From positions 16,889 to 26,196 of the forward strand of contig DFYJ01000081.1 of NCBI GenBank assembly GCA_002383325.1: DNA of 9,308 nt. The letters are read 5' to 3'. The position numbers were made by a program, and so were the translations under genes. The notes beneath the pieces are model-generated. The model saw only the letters and a program-made list of their open reading frames with translations. It was not told the DNA's origin and ran no database searches. Each line of letters starts with the position of its first letter. The first letter of the stretch is position 1. Shown in pieces: positions 1-7,456 of the stretch. Origin of the DNA: Candidatus Aminicenantes bacterium UBA4085 (GTDB lineage: Bacteria > Acidobacteriota > Aminicenantia > Aminicenantales > UBA4085).

Positions 1-2
1 GC

Positions 3-200
3 CGCTGCAACGGCGAGTGGCCGCACTGGTACATCCGGCTCTGCGGCCGGATCGAGAACCATTTGAACTCGAACCACCCGATGACCGCCTTCGGCGACCA
101 TCTGGGGAAGCTGAAGGCTTTCGCCGCCAAGATGGGCCTGCCCTTCGAGTGCTACGACAGCCTGACGCCCGACGAGCTCGAGGCCGGCCGACGCATCTGA
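3..200 (+). CDS. C-terminal fragment of an unrecognised protein
   Basis: An open frame enters from the left edge and ends at TGA 198-200, giving 65 visible residues. It starts RCNGEWPHWYIRLCG and ends DELEAGRRI. Codon use is GC-rich like the neighbouring genes. The fragment mixes aromatic residues (WPHWY) with three cysteines and ends in a charged helix-like tail; it shows no membrane segment. I do not recognise the family and propose no function. The next gene starts 63 nt downstream on the same strand with no convincing promoter between, so the two may be co-transcribed. The frame has no ATG start inside the window, consistent with a 5'-truncated gene. It is supported mainly by its protein-like composition and its clean placement before the next ribosome binding site. 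Confidence 0.6.
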   Translation, partial: RCNGEWPHWYIRLCGRIENHLNSNHPMTAFGDHLGKLKAFAAKMGLPFECYDSLTPDELEAGRRI

Positions 201-263
201 GTCCGGGAAGCCGCGGACCGACGCGGCCGTCCTTCCGGCCTCCAGCCAAAAAGGAGAATCGAG
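201..263 (+). promoter_or_regulatory. Spacer with small overlapping hairpins and a strong RBS
   Basis: Two mutually exclusive short stems can be drawn. GCCGCG (210-215) pairs with CGCGGC (222-227), and GGCCG (225-229) pairs with CGGCC (236-240). Neither is followed by a T-run, so a terminator is doubtful. AAGGAG at 251-256 is a good Shine-Dalgarno sequence 7 nt before the ATG at 264 and decides that start. I see no AT-rich -10 box here. Confidence 0.4.
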
Positions 264-1961
264 ATGAAAGCCAAGAAAGCCGCGACGATCGCCCTGGCCG
301 CGCTGGCTGTGATGGTCCTGACCTTCGTCCCGGCTTGCCGGGAGACGGAACCCGATGAATACGGGGGCGGCGGCTTCCTGGGCGATCTGGCCAAGCCGCA
401 GGAGGGCCGCTCCATGCGGGCCACTTCGGCCATGCGGGTCGGCGAGCTGCGCCGCGGGCCGAACGGCGAGAGAAACGAGGGCCCCCGCCAATACGACAAC
501 ACGGCCGACTTCCGGGCCGACGCCGACGTCAAGAGCAACTGGGACAACTACAACGTGCCGGCCGGCGGGACGCACGTGCTGCTCGACGAGAAGGGCCCCG
601 GCCTCATCACCCACATCTGGATCACCTTCCTGGGGCCCGAGCCGCAGGACTGGGCGCCCAAGGGCTCGGCCGACCATCAGGAAATCATGCTCCGCATGTA
701 CTGGGACGGCGGCGAGCGGCCGGCGGTCGAGGCGCCGCTGGGCGACTTCTTCGCCAACAGCTTCGGCCGGAGGGCCGAGGTCATCAGCGTCCCGGTCGTG
801 GTCGAGGGCGGCGACTCCTACAACTGCTTCTGGCGGATGCCGTTCCGCAAGCGGGCCCGGATCGAGATCGAGAACCAGAGCGACAAGCCGCTGAGCCTGC
901 TCTACTTCAACATCGACTGGATCAAGCTGGACGACCTGCCGAAGGACGCGCCCTACTTCTACGCCCAGTACCGGCAGGAATACCCCGCGGAAAGCGGCCG
1001 GGACTACCTCCTGCTGGAGACCGAGGGCCGGGGCCATTATGTCGGGACTGTGCTGGCCGCCCGTTTCCGCAGCCCGGCCTGGTACGGCGAGGGCGACGAG
1101 AAGATCTGGATCGACGGCGAGGCCAAACCGTCCATCTGGGGCACCGGCACGGAGGATTATTTCCTCTCGGCCTGGGGCCTGGAGAAGTGCAGCACGCCCT
1201 ACTTCGGGGTCCCCTTCTTCGACCAGCGCGGCATCGGCGGGCACACCAGCGCCTACCGCTGGCACGTAGCCGATCCGGTCGTCTTCAACAAGAGCATCAA
1301 GGTGGCCATCGAGCACATGGGCTGGATGTCCCAGGACGAGAATCCGAACTACAAGGCCACCAGTTGGAACGAGCGCGAGGACGACTACAGCAGCGTGGCC
1401 TTCTGGTACCAGACCGGCCAGCCGGCCTTCGGGGCCCGGGCGCCCGGAGCGGCCGAGAGGAAGCTCCCCGGCCTGGACCGGGTGGCCGTCCAGGCCGGCA
1501 GCCTGGCGGGGAAAATCAAATCGGGCGGTGTCGAGACCGCGATGCGGGTGCGGGATGATTTCGGCGCCCAGGAGATCACGGCCAAGCCGCGGACGGGCGC
1601 CGGTGGCTGGATCGAAGTCCCCTTCATGGTCGATAAGAAAGAGCCGCTCCACCTGGTCGTCTATGGGACGGCCGGCCCCGACGGTGGGCTGTGGCAGGCT
1701 TCGATCGGCGGGGTCAAGATCGGGCCGAAGCTCGACTTCTACGGGGCCGAGCCGGCGGACCGGGAGTTCGCCCTGCTGGACTTCTGGCCGGAGCCGGGGA
1801 CCTACACCCTGCGCCTGGAGTGCGTCGGCAAGGACGCCCGGAGCGCCGGAGCCGCCTGCGCCGTGGAATCCGTGCGCCTGCTGGAGCGCCGCCCCCGGGT
1901 GGCGGCCATGGGCCACGACAAGGACAAGGACTGGCGCAAGGATCCCAAGCTCTACGATTAA
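264..1961 (+). CDS. DUF2961 / GH172-type glycoside hydrolase, predicted lipoprotein
   Basis: This 565-aa protein matches the DUF2961 family, whose characterised members (GH172) cleave or rearrange fructofuranoside and arabinofuranoside linkages. The N-terminus has a charged start (MKAKK), a hydrophobic stretch and VPAC with Cys25, so it is probably a signal-peptidase II lipoprotein acting outside the cytoplasm; proline before the alanine is atypical for a lipobox. The family core begins near residue 77 (QYDNTADFRADADVKSNWDNY). The hallmark block around residues 275-300 contains YGEGDE and GTGTEDYF. Glu276 and Glu297 are 21 residues apart, the spacing I recall for the nucleophile and acid/base pair of the bifidobacterial enzyme alpha-FFase1 (E270/E291). 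Residues from about 427 look like a second beta-rich, jelly-roll-like domain, and the tail is highly charged. The substrate cannot be read from sequence. AAGGAG at 251-256 supports the start. The partial gene upstream may share the transcript. Confidence 0.88.
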   Translation: MKAKKAATIALAALAVMVLTFVPACRETEPDEYGGGGFLGDLAKPQEGRSMRATSAMRVGELRRGPNGERNEGPRQYDNTADFRADADVKSNWDNYNVPAGGTHVLLDEKGPGLITHIWITFLGPEPQDWAPKGSADHQEIMLRMYWDGGERPAVEAPLGDFFANSFGRRAEVISVPVVVEGGDSYNCFWRMPFRKRARIEIENQSDKPLSLLYFNIDWIKLDDLPKDAPYFYAQYRQEYPAESGRDYLLLETEGRGHYVGTVLAARFRSPAWYGEGDEKIWIDGEAKPSIWGTGTEDYFLSAWGLEKCSTPYFGVPFFDQRGIGGHTSAYRWHVADPVVFNKSIKVAIEHMGWMSQDENPNYKATSWNEREDDYSSVAFWYQTGQPAFGARAPGAAERKLPGLDRVAVQAGSLAGKIKSGGVETAMRVRDDFGAQEITAKPRTGAGGWIEVPFMVDKKEPLHLVVYGTAGPDGGLWQASIGGVKIGPKLDFYGAEPADREFALLDFWPEPGTYTLRLECVGKDARSAGAACAVESVRLLERRPRVAAMGHDKDKDWRKDPKLYD

Positions 1962-1968
1962 AGGACCG

Positions 1969-1989
1969 GGGCCGCCTTGCGGGCGGCCC
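1969..1989 (+). terminator. GC-rich hairpin after the GH172-type gene
   Basis: GGGCCGCC (1969-1976) and GGCGGCCC (1982-1989) form a perfect 8-bp stem with a 5-nt loop, starting 8 nt after the stop codon. No T-run follows, so intrinsic termination would be weak or non-canonical. The loop and right arm overlap the -35 hexamer proposed for purB. Confidence 0.45.
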
Positions 1990-2005
1990 GCGGCTCTGGT
2001 ATCAT
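1977..2005 (+). promoter_or_regulatory. Candidate promoter of the purBSQL operon
   Basis: TTGCGG (1977-1982) is a partial -35 box. It is followed after exactly 17 nt by TATCAT (2000-2005), a 5/6 match to TATAAT, preceded by TG one base upstream (TGG-TATCAT, an extended -10). Transcription would start near 2012, leaving a leader of about 40 nt before purB. That is too short for a purine riboswitch aptamer plus expression platform. Confidence 0.5.
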
Positions 2006-2052
2006 TTGGGCTCCAAAACAGCCCGTTTCCCCTGGAAGGAAGGACTCTCCTC

Positions 2053-3354
2053 ATGATCGACCGCTACACCAATCCCGAGATGGGGTCCCTCTGGAAGGAT
2101 CCCAACCGCTACCAGGCCTGGCTGGACGTGGAGATCGCGGTCTGCGAGGCCTGGGCCAAGCTGGGCAAGATCCCGGCCGGGGCCCTCAAGACGATCAAGG
2201 CCAAGGCCGGCTTCGACGCCGAGCGGATCGACGCCATCGAGAAGGTCGTCAAGCACGACATCATCGCCTTCCTGACCTCGGTCAACGAGAAGGTCGGCCC
2301 CGACGGCCGCTTCATCCACATGGGCCTGACCTCCTACGACGTGGTCGACACGGCCCTGTCGATGATGATGCGCCAGTCGCTGCTGCTGGTCCGCAAGCGC
2401 CTGCTGGAGCTGAAAAAGATCCTGCGGCGGGAGGCGGTCAAGCACAAGAAGACCATCTGCATGGGCCGGACCCACGGCGTCCACGCCGAGCCGGTGACCT
2501 TCGGCTTCAAGGTTCTGGTCTGGTACGAGGAGATCAAGCGCCACCTGGAGCGCCTGGATCGGGCCGTGGAGACGATCTCCGTCGGCCGCATCTCCGGTTC
2601 GGTCGGGACCTACATCCACCTGGATCCCAAGGTCGAGGTGACGGCCCTCAAGAAGCTGGGCCTGCGGCCGGCGCCGGTCTCGACCCAGGTCCTGCAGCGC
2701 GACCGGCATGCCGAGGTCGTCGGCGTGCTGGCCCTGATCGCCACCTCGCTGGAGAAGTTCACCCTCGAGATCCGTCATCTTCAGAGGAGCGAGGTCCTGG
2801 AGCTCGAGGAGCCGTTCACCGAGGGCCAGAAGGGGTCCTCCTCCATGCCCCACAAGAAAAACCCCGTCCGCTGCGAGCGGATGGCCGGCCTGGCCCGGCT
2901 GGTGCGGGGCAGCGCCCAGGTGGCCCTGGAGAACATCCCCCTGTGGCACGAGCGGGACATCTCCCACTCCTCGGCCGAGCGGGTCATCCTGCCCGACGCC
3001 TTCATCTTGACCGACTACATGCTGACCGAGGCCGTCGACATCATCGGCCACTGGGTCGTCCACAAGGACCGCATGCGGACCAACATCGAAAAGACCCGCG
3101 GCCTGATCTTCTCCCAGCGCGTCCTGCTGGCCCTGACCCGCAAGGGCATGAGCCGCGAGGACGGCTACCAGCTGGTCCAGAGGAACAGCCTCAAGGCCTG
3201 GAACGAGCACGGCGACTTCCGCGACCTAGTCTCGGCCGATCCCGATATTGCCGCCAAGCTCTCGCCGGCCGAGCTGCGGGCCTGCTTCTCCCTCGATCCT
3301 TATCTGGAAAAGATCGACTATATCTTCGAAAGGGTGCTCTCCCATGAAGGTTAG
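2053..3354 (+). CDS. purB: Adenylosuccinate lyase
   Basis: This 433-aa enzyme removes fumarate from SAICAR (giving AICAR) and from adenylosuccinate (giving AMP), so it serves both the IMP and AMP branches in the cytoplasm. It belongs to the fumarase/aspartase superfamily. The length matches the short Bacillus/Thermotoga type rather than the longer E. coli type. Visible hallmarks are [15 protein letters not shown] (His89, Thr93, Ser94), [10 protein letters not shown] (His141) and the signature loop [11 protein letters not shown] (residues 261-271, with Ser263 as the likely catalytic serine). His68, His89 and His141 fall on the numbers known for the B. subtilis enzyme, which also supports the chosen start. 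The start ATG at 2053 follows a purine-rich GGAAGGAAGGA tract at 2034-2044, with 8 nt between. Longer readings of this frame run back into the preceding gene and are not real. It is the first gene of the operon and overlaps purS by 11 bp. Confidence 0.97.
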   Translation: MIDRYTNPEMGSLWKDPNRYQAWLDVEIAVCEAWAKLGKIPAGALKTIKAKAGFDAERIDAIEKVVKHDIIAFLTSVNEKVGPDGRFIHMGLTSYDVVDTALSMMMRQSLLLVRKRLLELKKILRREAVKHKKTICMGRTHGVHAEPVTFGFKVLVWYEEIKRHLERLDRAVETISVGRISGSVGTYIHLDPKVEVTALKKLGLRPAPVSTQVLQRDRHAEVVGVLALIATSLEKFTLEIRHLQRSEVLELEEPFTEGQKGSSSMPHKKNPVRCERMAGLARLVRGSAQVALENIPLWHERDISHSSAERVILPDAFILTDYMLTEAVDIIGHWVVHKDRMRTNIEKTRGLIFSQRVLLALTRKGMSREDGYQLVQRNSLKAWNEHGDFRDLVSADPDIAAKLSPAELRACFSLDPYLEKIDYIFERVLSHEG

Positions 3355-3589
3355 AATCCTCGTCTCGTTCAAGGACAGCGTGCTCGATCCCCAGGGCCAG
3401 ACCGTGCGCAACGCCCTCCACACCCTCGGCTACGAGGCCGTGCAGGACCTGCGGCAGGGCAAGGTCTTCGAGGTCGAGCTGGCCGGCGTGGACCGGGCCG
3501 CGGCCGAGAAGCTGGTGCCCGAGATCGCCGGCAAGGTCCTGGCCAACCCGATTATCGAGAAGTACACCTGGTCCGTGATCGAGGAGTGA
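3344..3589 (+). CDS. purS: FGAM synthase small subunit PurS
   Basis: PurS is the small structural subunit that bridges PurL and PurQ in the three-part formylglycinamidine ribonucleotide synthase and is needed for ammonia transfer between them. The 81-aa length is typical. The sequence [20 protein letters not shown] opens the familiar beta-alpha-beta fold. It continues with [15 protein letters not shown] and ends NPIIEKYTW, all usual for the family. I chose ATG 3344 because it gives the standard N-terminus and has AAAGGG (3329-3334) upstream. An in-frame ATG at 3248 would add 32 residues read inside purB and is rejected. The 11-bp overlap with purB and the 10-nt gap to purQ imply coupled translation, which fits equal production of the subunits. 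Confidence 0.95.
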   Translation: MKVRILVSFKDSVLDPQGQTVRNALHTLGYEAVQDLRQGKVFEVELAGVDRAAAEKLVPEIAGKVLANPIIEKYTWSVIEE

Positions 3590-3599
3590 GGGGGCGGCC

Positions 3600-4286
3600 G
3601 TGAAGATCGGAGTCGTCCTCTTCCCGGGCTCGAACTGCGACGCCGACACCCTCCACGCCTTCGGGACGGTGCTGGGCCGGCCGACCGTGCCGCTGTGGCA
3701 CAAGGACCACGACTTGCGGGGTGTCGACGCCGTAATCCTGCCCGGCGGGTTCTCCTACGGCGACTACCTGCGGTCGGGCGCCATCGCCCGCTTCTCGCCG
3801 TTGATGAAAGAGGTGCGGGAGCACGCAGCCAAGGGCCGGCCGGTGCTGGGCATCTGCAACGGCTTCCAGGTCCTGCTGGAGCTGGAGCTGCTGCCGGGGG
3901 CCATGCTCCGCAACAAGCATCTCAAGTTCCTCTGCCGGCACGTGAACATCCGGGTCGAGAACGAGAAGACCCGCTTCACCAGGAAAGCGAATAAAGGCCA
4001 GGTCCTGAACATCCCCATCGCCCACTTCGACGGCAACTATTACGCCCCGCCGGACGCCCTCAAGGCCGTCGAGGACAACGGGCAGGTCGCCTTCCGGTAC
4101 TGCGAAGCGGACGGGAGACTCAGCGAGGACAGCAACGTCAACGGCTCGATGCACTCGATCGCCGGGCTGGTCAACAAGGCCGGCAACGTCTGCGGCCTGA
4201 TGCCCCACCCCGAGCGGGCCGCCGAGAGGATCCTCGGCAGCGAGGACGGGCGGCTCATTCTCGAGTCGCTCATCGAAAGCCTGTAA
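3600..4286 (+). CDS. purQ: FGAM synthase glutaminase subunit PurQ
   Basis: PurQ is a class I glutamine amidotransferase that hydrolyses glutamine and passes ammonia to PurL for converting FGAR to FGAM. The protein is 228 aa, the usual size. It opens with [19 protein letters not shown], typical of PurQ. The nucleophile is Cys86 in GICNGFQVL, and the catalytic His203 and Glu205 lie in LMPHPERA near the C-terminus, preceded by [14 protein letters not shown]. The start is GTG at 3600, chosen because the next line of conserved sequence begins immediately ([10 protein letters not shown]). A purine-rich GAGGAGTGAGGGGG stretch (3581-3594) lies 5 nt upstream and includes the purS stop. The stop codon is only 2 nt from the purL start, so purQ and purL are almost certainly translationally coupled. 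Confidence 0.97.
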   Translation: MKIGVVLFPGSNCDADTLHAFGTVLGRPTVPLWHKDHDLRGVDAVILPGGFSYGDYLRSGAIARFSPLMKEVREHAAKGRPVLGICNGFQVLLELELLPGAMLRNKHLKFLCRHVNIRVENEKTRFTRKANKGQVLNIPIAHFDGNYYAPPDALKAVEDNGQVAFRYCEADGRLSEDSNVNGSMHSIAGLVNKAGNVCGLMPHPERAAERILGSEDGRLILESLIESL

Positions 4287-4288
4287 CC

Positions 4289-6496
4289 ATGCACGACGAA
4301 AAAACGCTCCGGCAGCACAACGTGACCCGGGACGAATACGCCCTGATCCAGAGCCTGATCGGGCGCGAGCCCAACCTGACCGAGCTGGGCATCTTCTCGG
4401 CCATGTGGTCCGAGCACTGCAGCTACAAGAGCTCCAAGGTCTACCTCAAGCAGCTCCCGACCCGGGCCAAGAACGTCGTCCAGGGGCCCGGCGAGAACGC
4501 CGGGATCATCGACATCGGCGACGGGCAGGTCATCGTCTTCAAGATCGAGTCGCACAACCACCCCTCCTTCATCGAGCCCTTCCAGGGCGCGGCCACGGGG
4601 GTCGGCGGCATCCTCCGCGACATCTTCACCATGGGCGCGCGGCCCATCGCCCTGATGGACTCGCTGCGTTTCGGGCCGCTCGACAACGCCAGGAACCGCT
4701 CGGTCATGGAGGGGGTCGTCTCCGGCATCTCCTCGTACGGGAATTCGATCGGAGTGCCGACGGTCGGGGGCGAGGTCGTCTTCGACGAGTGCTACGCGCT
4801 CAACCCGCTGGTCAACGTCTTCTGCCTGGGCCTGGCCGACAGGGACAAGCTCTTCTTCGCCAAGACCGAGGCGGTCGGCAACGCCGTGCTCTACGTGGGC
4901 TCCAAGACGGGCCGGGACGGCATCCACGGCGCCTCCATGGCCAGCCAGGAGTTCGGCGAGGACGTCGAGGTCAAGCGGCCGAACGTGCAGGTCGGCGACC
5001 CGTTCAAGGAGAAGCTCCTGCTCGAGGCCTGCCTGGAGGTCATGGACCGGCGGATCATCGTCGGCATCCAGGACATGGGCGCGGCCGGGCTGACCTGCTC
5101 CACGACCGAGATGCCGGCCAAGAGCGGCCAGGGCGTGGACATCGACCTGGACAAGGTGCCCCAGCGGGAGAAGGGCATGACGCCCTACGAGATCCTGCTG
5201 AGCGAGTCGCAGGAGCGGATGCTGATCGCCTGCCGGCCGGACCAGGTCGAGGCGGTCAAGGCCGCCTTCGCCAAGTGGGATCTGGACGCGGTCGAGATCG
5301 GCAAGGTCTCGGGCGACGGCCAGCTCAAGTGCCGCTTCCACGGCGAGCTGGTCGTGGACATCCCGGTCAACGCGGTCGTCGACCTGTGCCCCGCCTACCA
5401 CAGGCCGTGGGAAGCTCCGGCGAAGGGGAATGCGGCGGCGGCCGGCGTGGCCGAGCCGGCGGATCTGGGCGCGGCGATGAAGGCCCTGCTGTCGTCGCCG
5501 ACCATCGCCAATAAGGAATGGGTCTACCGTCAATACGACCACATGGTCCTGGTCAACACCATGGTCCTGCCGGGCGCGGGCGCGGCGGTGCTGCGGATCA
5601 AGGGCTCGCGGAAGGGCCTGGCCATGACCCTGGACGGCAGCGGGCTCTACGCCCAGCTGGACCCGAGGGCGGGCGGCAGGATCGCAGTGGCCGAGGCGTG
5701 CCGCAACCTGGCCTGCGTCGGGGCGCGCCCGATCGGGGTGACCAACTGCCTCAACTTCGGCAATCCGGAGAAACCGGGCGTGATGGGCCAGTTCAAGGAG
5801 GCGGTGGAGGGCATGAGCGAGGCCTGTCGGGCCTTCGAGATCGCGGTCACCGGCGGCAACGTCAGCTTCTACAACGAGACCGAGGGGGTGCCCATCTTCC
5901 CAACCCCGGTGCTGGGCATCGTCGGGCTGGTGGAGGATGTGGATACGGTGGTCGGGCCCGGTTTCAAGGACGAGGGCGACACCATCATCCTAGTCGGCGA
6001 GACGCGGGACGAGCTGGGCGGCACGGAGTACCTCAAGGTCGTGCACGGTGTCGAGGACGGACTGCCGCCGGGGCTGGATTTGAAGCGGGAGCGGGCGGCC
6101 CAGGAGCTGGTGCTGGACGCCATCGAGGCGGGCTGGGTCAAGTCGGCCCACGACCCGAGCGACGGCGGGCTGGCGGTCTGCGCCGCGGAGTGCGCTTTCC
6201 ACGCCGAGGGCGGGCTGGGCTGCGAGATCGACCTGGACGCGGTGGGACCGGCCGAGCGGACCGACGCCCGGCTGTTCGGCGAGAGCCAGTCGCGCATCCT
6301 GATCACGGCCACCCGGGAGAACGCCGTCCTGATCAACGGGGCGGCGGCCGAGCGGGGTGTGCCGGCCTGCGTCGTGGGCAAGGTCGGGGGCGATGCGATA
6401 CGATTCAAGCGGCGCGGCGAGACGGTGATCGACGTGCCGGTCGCCGCCGCCCGCGACTGGTGGATGTCCGCCATCCCCTCCTATTTTAAAAAATAG
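4289..6496 (+). CDS. purL: FGAM synthase large subunit PurL (small type)
   Basis: PurL is the ATP-dependent catalytic subunit converting FGAR to FGAM, the fourth step of de novo purine synthesis. At 735 aa it is the small form that lacks a fused glutaminase, in keeping with separate purS and purQ just upstream. The N-terminal region carries [12 protein letters not shown], where His43 matches the conserved active-site histidine. [14 protein letters not shown] and [20 protein letters not shown] (from residue 85) form the first ATP/substrate half. The second AIRS-like half begins near residue 418 and includes [14 protein letters not shown] and [12 protein letters not shown] (residues 522-533). 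ATG 4289 has no good Shine-Dalgarno sequence and probably depends on ribosomes finishing purQ. The last residues (SYFKK) and the TAG stop run into an AT-rich palindromic repeat, so the extreme C-terminus may have been altered by insertion of that repeat. Confidence 0.97.
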   Translation: MHDEKTLRQHNVTRDEYALIQSLIGREPNLTELGIFSAMWSEHCSYKSSKVYLKQLPTRAKNVVQGPGENAGIIDIGDGQVIVFKIESHNHPSFIEPFQGAATGVGGILRDIFTMGARPIALMDSLRFGPLDNARNRSVMEGVVSGISSYGNSIGVPTVGGEVVFDECYALNPLVNVFCLGLADRDKLFFAKTEAVGNAVLYVGSKTGRDGIHGASMASQEFGEDVEVKRPNVQVGDPFKEKLLLEACLEVMDRRIIVGIQDMGAAGLTCSTTEMPAKSGQGVDIDLDKVPQREKGMTPYEILLSESQERMLIACRPDQVEAVKAAFAKWDLDAVEIGKVSGDGQLKCRFHGELVVDIPVNAVVDLCPAYHRPWEAPAKGNAAAAGVAEPADLGAAMKALLSSPTIANKEWVYRQYDHMVLVNTMVLPGAGAAVLRIKGSRKGLAMTLDGSGLYAQLDPRAGGRIAVAEACRNLACVGARPIGVTNCLNFGNPEKPGVMGQFKEAVEGMSEACRAFEIAVTGGNVSFYNETEGVPIFPTPVLGIVGLVEDVDTVVGPGFKDEGDTIILVGETRDELGGTEYLKVVHGVEDGLPPGLDLKRERAAQELVLDAIEAGWVKSAHDPSDGGLAVCAAECAFHAEGGLGCEIDLDAVGPAERTDARLFGESQSRILITATRENAVLINGAAAERGVPACVVGKVGGDAIRFKRRGETVIDVPVAAARDWWMSAIPSYFKK

Positions 6497-6523
6497 GGGG
6501 ACAGTATACGTAATTCCCTATTT
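6491..6523 (+). repeat. Palindromic repeat containing the purL stop codon
   Basis: AAATAGGG (6491-6498) and CCCTATTT (6516-6523) are perfect 8-bp inverted arms around a 17-nt centre holding ACAGTATACGTAATT. The purL TAG at 6494-6496 is inside the left arm. The arm is followed by CCCCC rather than a T-run, so it is a poor intrinsic terminator, though the hairpin could protect the mRNA 3' end. The GGGGGAC...ATAC pattern looks like the intergenic palindromes I associate with REP-type repeats, but I cannot confirm copy number from one window. Confidence 0.6.
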
Positions 6524-6537
6524 CCCCCGTTGGCGCT

Positions 6538-6564
6538 CGAATTAGCAGACACATACCGAATTCG
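6538..6564 (+). repeat. 27-bp dispersed repeat, copy A
   Basis: The element reads CGAATTAG, then an 11-nt core CAGACACATAC, then CGAATTCG, so it is itself nearly palindromic at its ends. Its reverse complement occurs at 7472-7498 with 25 of 27 identical bases (differences at the 7th and 17th positions). The right end overlaps the perfect palindrome ACCGAATTCGGT. Confidence 0.75.
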
Positions 6565-6664
6565 GTCCGAATGGCAATTTTGTCCTCTACTTCCCTCTTT
6601 TTTCCCTTCTTGAGCGCACCTCACCGGTGATTTTGGAACCGGGGTCGCGGCCGTTGGTTGTTCG

Positions 6665-6705
6665 GGAGCTATGTATGGCGTCCCCCCGCTCTTTATGTAT
6701 ACTGT
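6665..6705 (-). repeat. Inverted relatives of the 6496-6517 element
   Basis: On the minus strand this stretch contains ACAGTATACATAA (from 6705 to 6693), which matches 6501-6513 at 12 of 13 bases. It also contains GGGGGAC followed by GCCATACATA (from 6686), which aligns with 6496-6517 at 16 of 22 bases. The two partial copies lie next to each other just before purN and overlap its probable -10 box. Confidence 0.5.
6698..6703 (+). promoter_or_regulatory. Possible -10 box for purN
   Basis: TATACT is a 5/6 match to the -10 consensus, 33 nt before the purN ATG, in an AT-rich patch. I see no acceptable -35 hexamer at 16-18 nt upstream and no TG extension. The box lies inside the ACAGTATAC-type repeat, so the match may be incidental, or the repeat may supply the promoter. 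Confidence 0.35.
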
Positions 6706-6736
6706 ATCCAAATCAATCCCAAATCGAGAGGGACTC

Positions 6737-7402
6737 ATGAGCGAAGTATTGCCCCCCGCCGATCCCAACCCGGTCCTCTTTCGGAGCCCCCGCAAGCGCG
6801 GGCGGGTCATGGTCATGCTCTCGGGCCGGGGCTCGAACTTCCTGGCCATCCATGACGCCATGCGGGCCGGCGCCATCGACGCCGACATCGCCCTCGTCTT
6901 CAGCAACAAAGCCGATGGGCCCGGCCTGGCCGCCGCCCGGGAGCGGGGGCTGGCGACCCAGTCGCTGGACCCCAAGCTCTTTCCAGACAAGCCGGCCTAC
7001 GACGCGGAGATCGTCCGGACCGCGCGGGAGCGGGACATCGATCTCATCGTCCTGGCCGGATACATGAAGATCGTCACGCCCGGCTTCTGTGACGCCTTCC
7101 CCTACCGGATCGTCAACATCCACCCGGCCTTGCTGCCGTCCTTCCCGGGCTTGCACGTCCAGCAGCGGGCCATCGACTGGGGCGTGCGCTGGAGCGGCTG
7201 CACCACCCACTTCGTGGCAGCCGAGGTCGACGCAGGCCCGATCATCCTCCAGGCGGCCGTGCCGGTGCTCCAGGACGACACCGAGGAGTCGCTGGCGGCG
7301 CGCATCCTGGTCGAGGAGCATCGAATCTACCCGGAGACGGTGCGCCTGTACTTCCAGGGCCGCCTGGAAGTGCGCGGCCGGCGGGTCGTCATCCTCGACT
7401 GA
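6737..7402 (+). CDS. purN: Phosphoribosylglycinamide formyltransferase
   Basis: PurN transfers the formyl group of 10-formyltetrahydrofolate to GAR, giving FGAR, the substrate of the PurSQL complex encoded upstream. The protein is 221 aa. Typical motifs are MVMLSGRGSNFLAIHDAM near the N-terminus, LIVLAGYMKIVTPGF, and NIHPALLPSFPG with Asn127 and His129. Asp165 lies in EVDAGPIILQ. The Asn-to-Asp distance of 38 residues equals that of the E. coli catalytic set (N106, H108, D144). About 20 residues (MSEVLPPADPNPVLFRSPRK) precede the conserved core, slightly longer than usual. ATG 6737 is chosen because GAGAGGGA (6726-6733) sits just upstream; the in-frame ATG at 6671 would read through repeat-like sequence. 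The 240-bp spacer separates it from purL, so it may have its own promoter despite sharing strand and pathway. Confidence 0.96.
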   Translation: MSEVLPPADPNPVLFRSPRKRGRVMVMLSGRGSNFLAIHDAMRAGAIDADIALVFSNKADGPGLAAARERGLATQSLDPKLFPDKPAYDAEIVRTARERDIDLIVLAGYMKIVTPGFCDAFPYRIVNIHPALLPSFPGLHVQQRAIDWGVRWSGCTTHFVAAEVDAGPIILQAAVPVLQDDTEESLAARILVEEHRIYPETVRLYFQGRLEVRGRRVVILD

Positions 7403-7446
7403 TCCCTCTCCAGGGAGGGATCGGGACTTGGCTCCCCGGAACGGGG
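7401..7446. terminator. Hairpins between convergent purN and the 4Fe-4S gene
   Basis: GATCCCTC (7401-7408) and GAGGGATC (7415-7422) form a perfect 8-bp stem with a 6-nt loop beginning inside the purN stop codon. A second stem, CCCCG (7434-7438) with CGGGG (7442-7446), follows. Neither has a T-run on either strand. Their place between two converging genes 54 nt apart suggests a bidirectional end point for transcription or 3'-end stabilisation. Confidence 0.5.
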
Positions 7447-7456
7447 GTGCTCCCGG

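Larger units (their letters stand above)
6497..6736. other. AT-richer, palindrome-dense purL-purN spacer
   Basis: This 240-bp stretch has no credible gene. It differs in base composition from the flanking genes and is full of symmetrical elements. These are the 6491-6523 palindrome, the perfect palindrome ACCGAATTCGGT (6555-6566), a one-purine-only pyrimidine tract (6583-6611) with TTTTTT at 6598-6603, and the perfect palindrome TCACCGGTGA (6621-6630). ACAGTATACGTAA (6501-6513) recurs inverted with one change at 6693-6705. The segment 6665-6686, read on the minus strand, matches 6496-6517 at 16 of 22 positions including GGGGGAC. The two ends of the spacer are therefore related in inverted orientation, as in a small non-autonomous mobile element or a REP cluster. 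Confidence 0.6.

Noticed and set aside
1528..2052. N-terminal extension of the purB frame
   Set aside because: It overlaps the GH172-type coding region, has shadow-like Ser/Arg/Pro composition, and ATG 2053 has a proper ribosome binding site and matches family length and residue numbering.
2006..2052. Purine riboswitch ahead of purB
   Set aside because: The leader is only about 40 nt and shows no three-way-junction elements.
2002..3210. 402-residue minus-strand open frame over purB
   Set aside because: Same shadow-frame composition; purB on the other strand has full catalytic motifs.
4040..5542. 500-residue open frame on the minus strand across purQ and purL
   Set aside because: It is antisense to two clearly conserved enzymes, is rich in Val/Leu/Gly/Asp/Arg repeats typical of GC-rich shadow frames, and shows no family motifs.
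6582..6611. T-run terminator for purL at TTTTTT (6598-6603)
   Set aside because: No stem directly precedes the T-run; the nearest palindrome ends about 30 nt upstream.
6491..6705. CRISPR array in the palindrome-rich spacer
   Set aside because: The repeats are few, inverted and unevenly spaced, with no regular spacer units or cas genes nearby.
6671..6736. Upstream in-frame start for purN
   Set aside because: The extra 22 residues would be encoded by repeat-like sequence, have no ribosome binding site, and are absent from the family.
6481..6990. 169-residue minus-strand open frame covering the purL-purN spacer
   Set aside because: It runs antisense into purN and through palindromes, with no recognisable domain or start signal.
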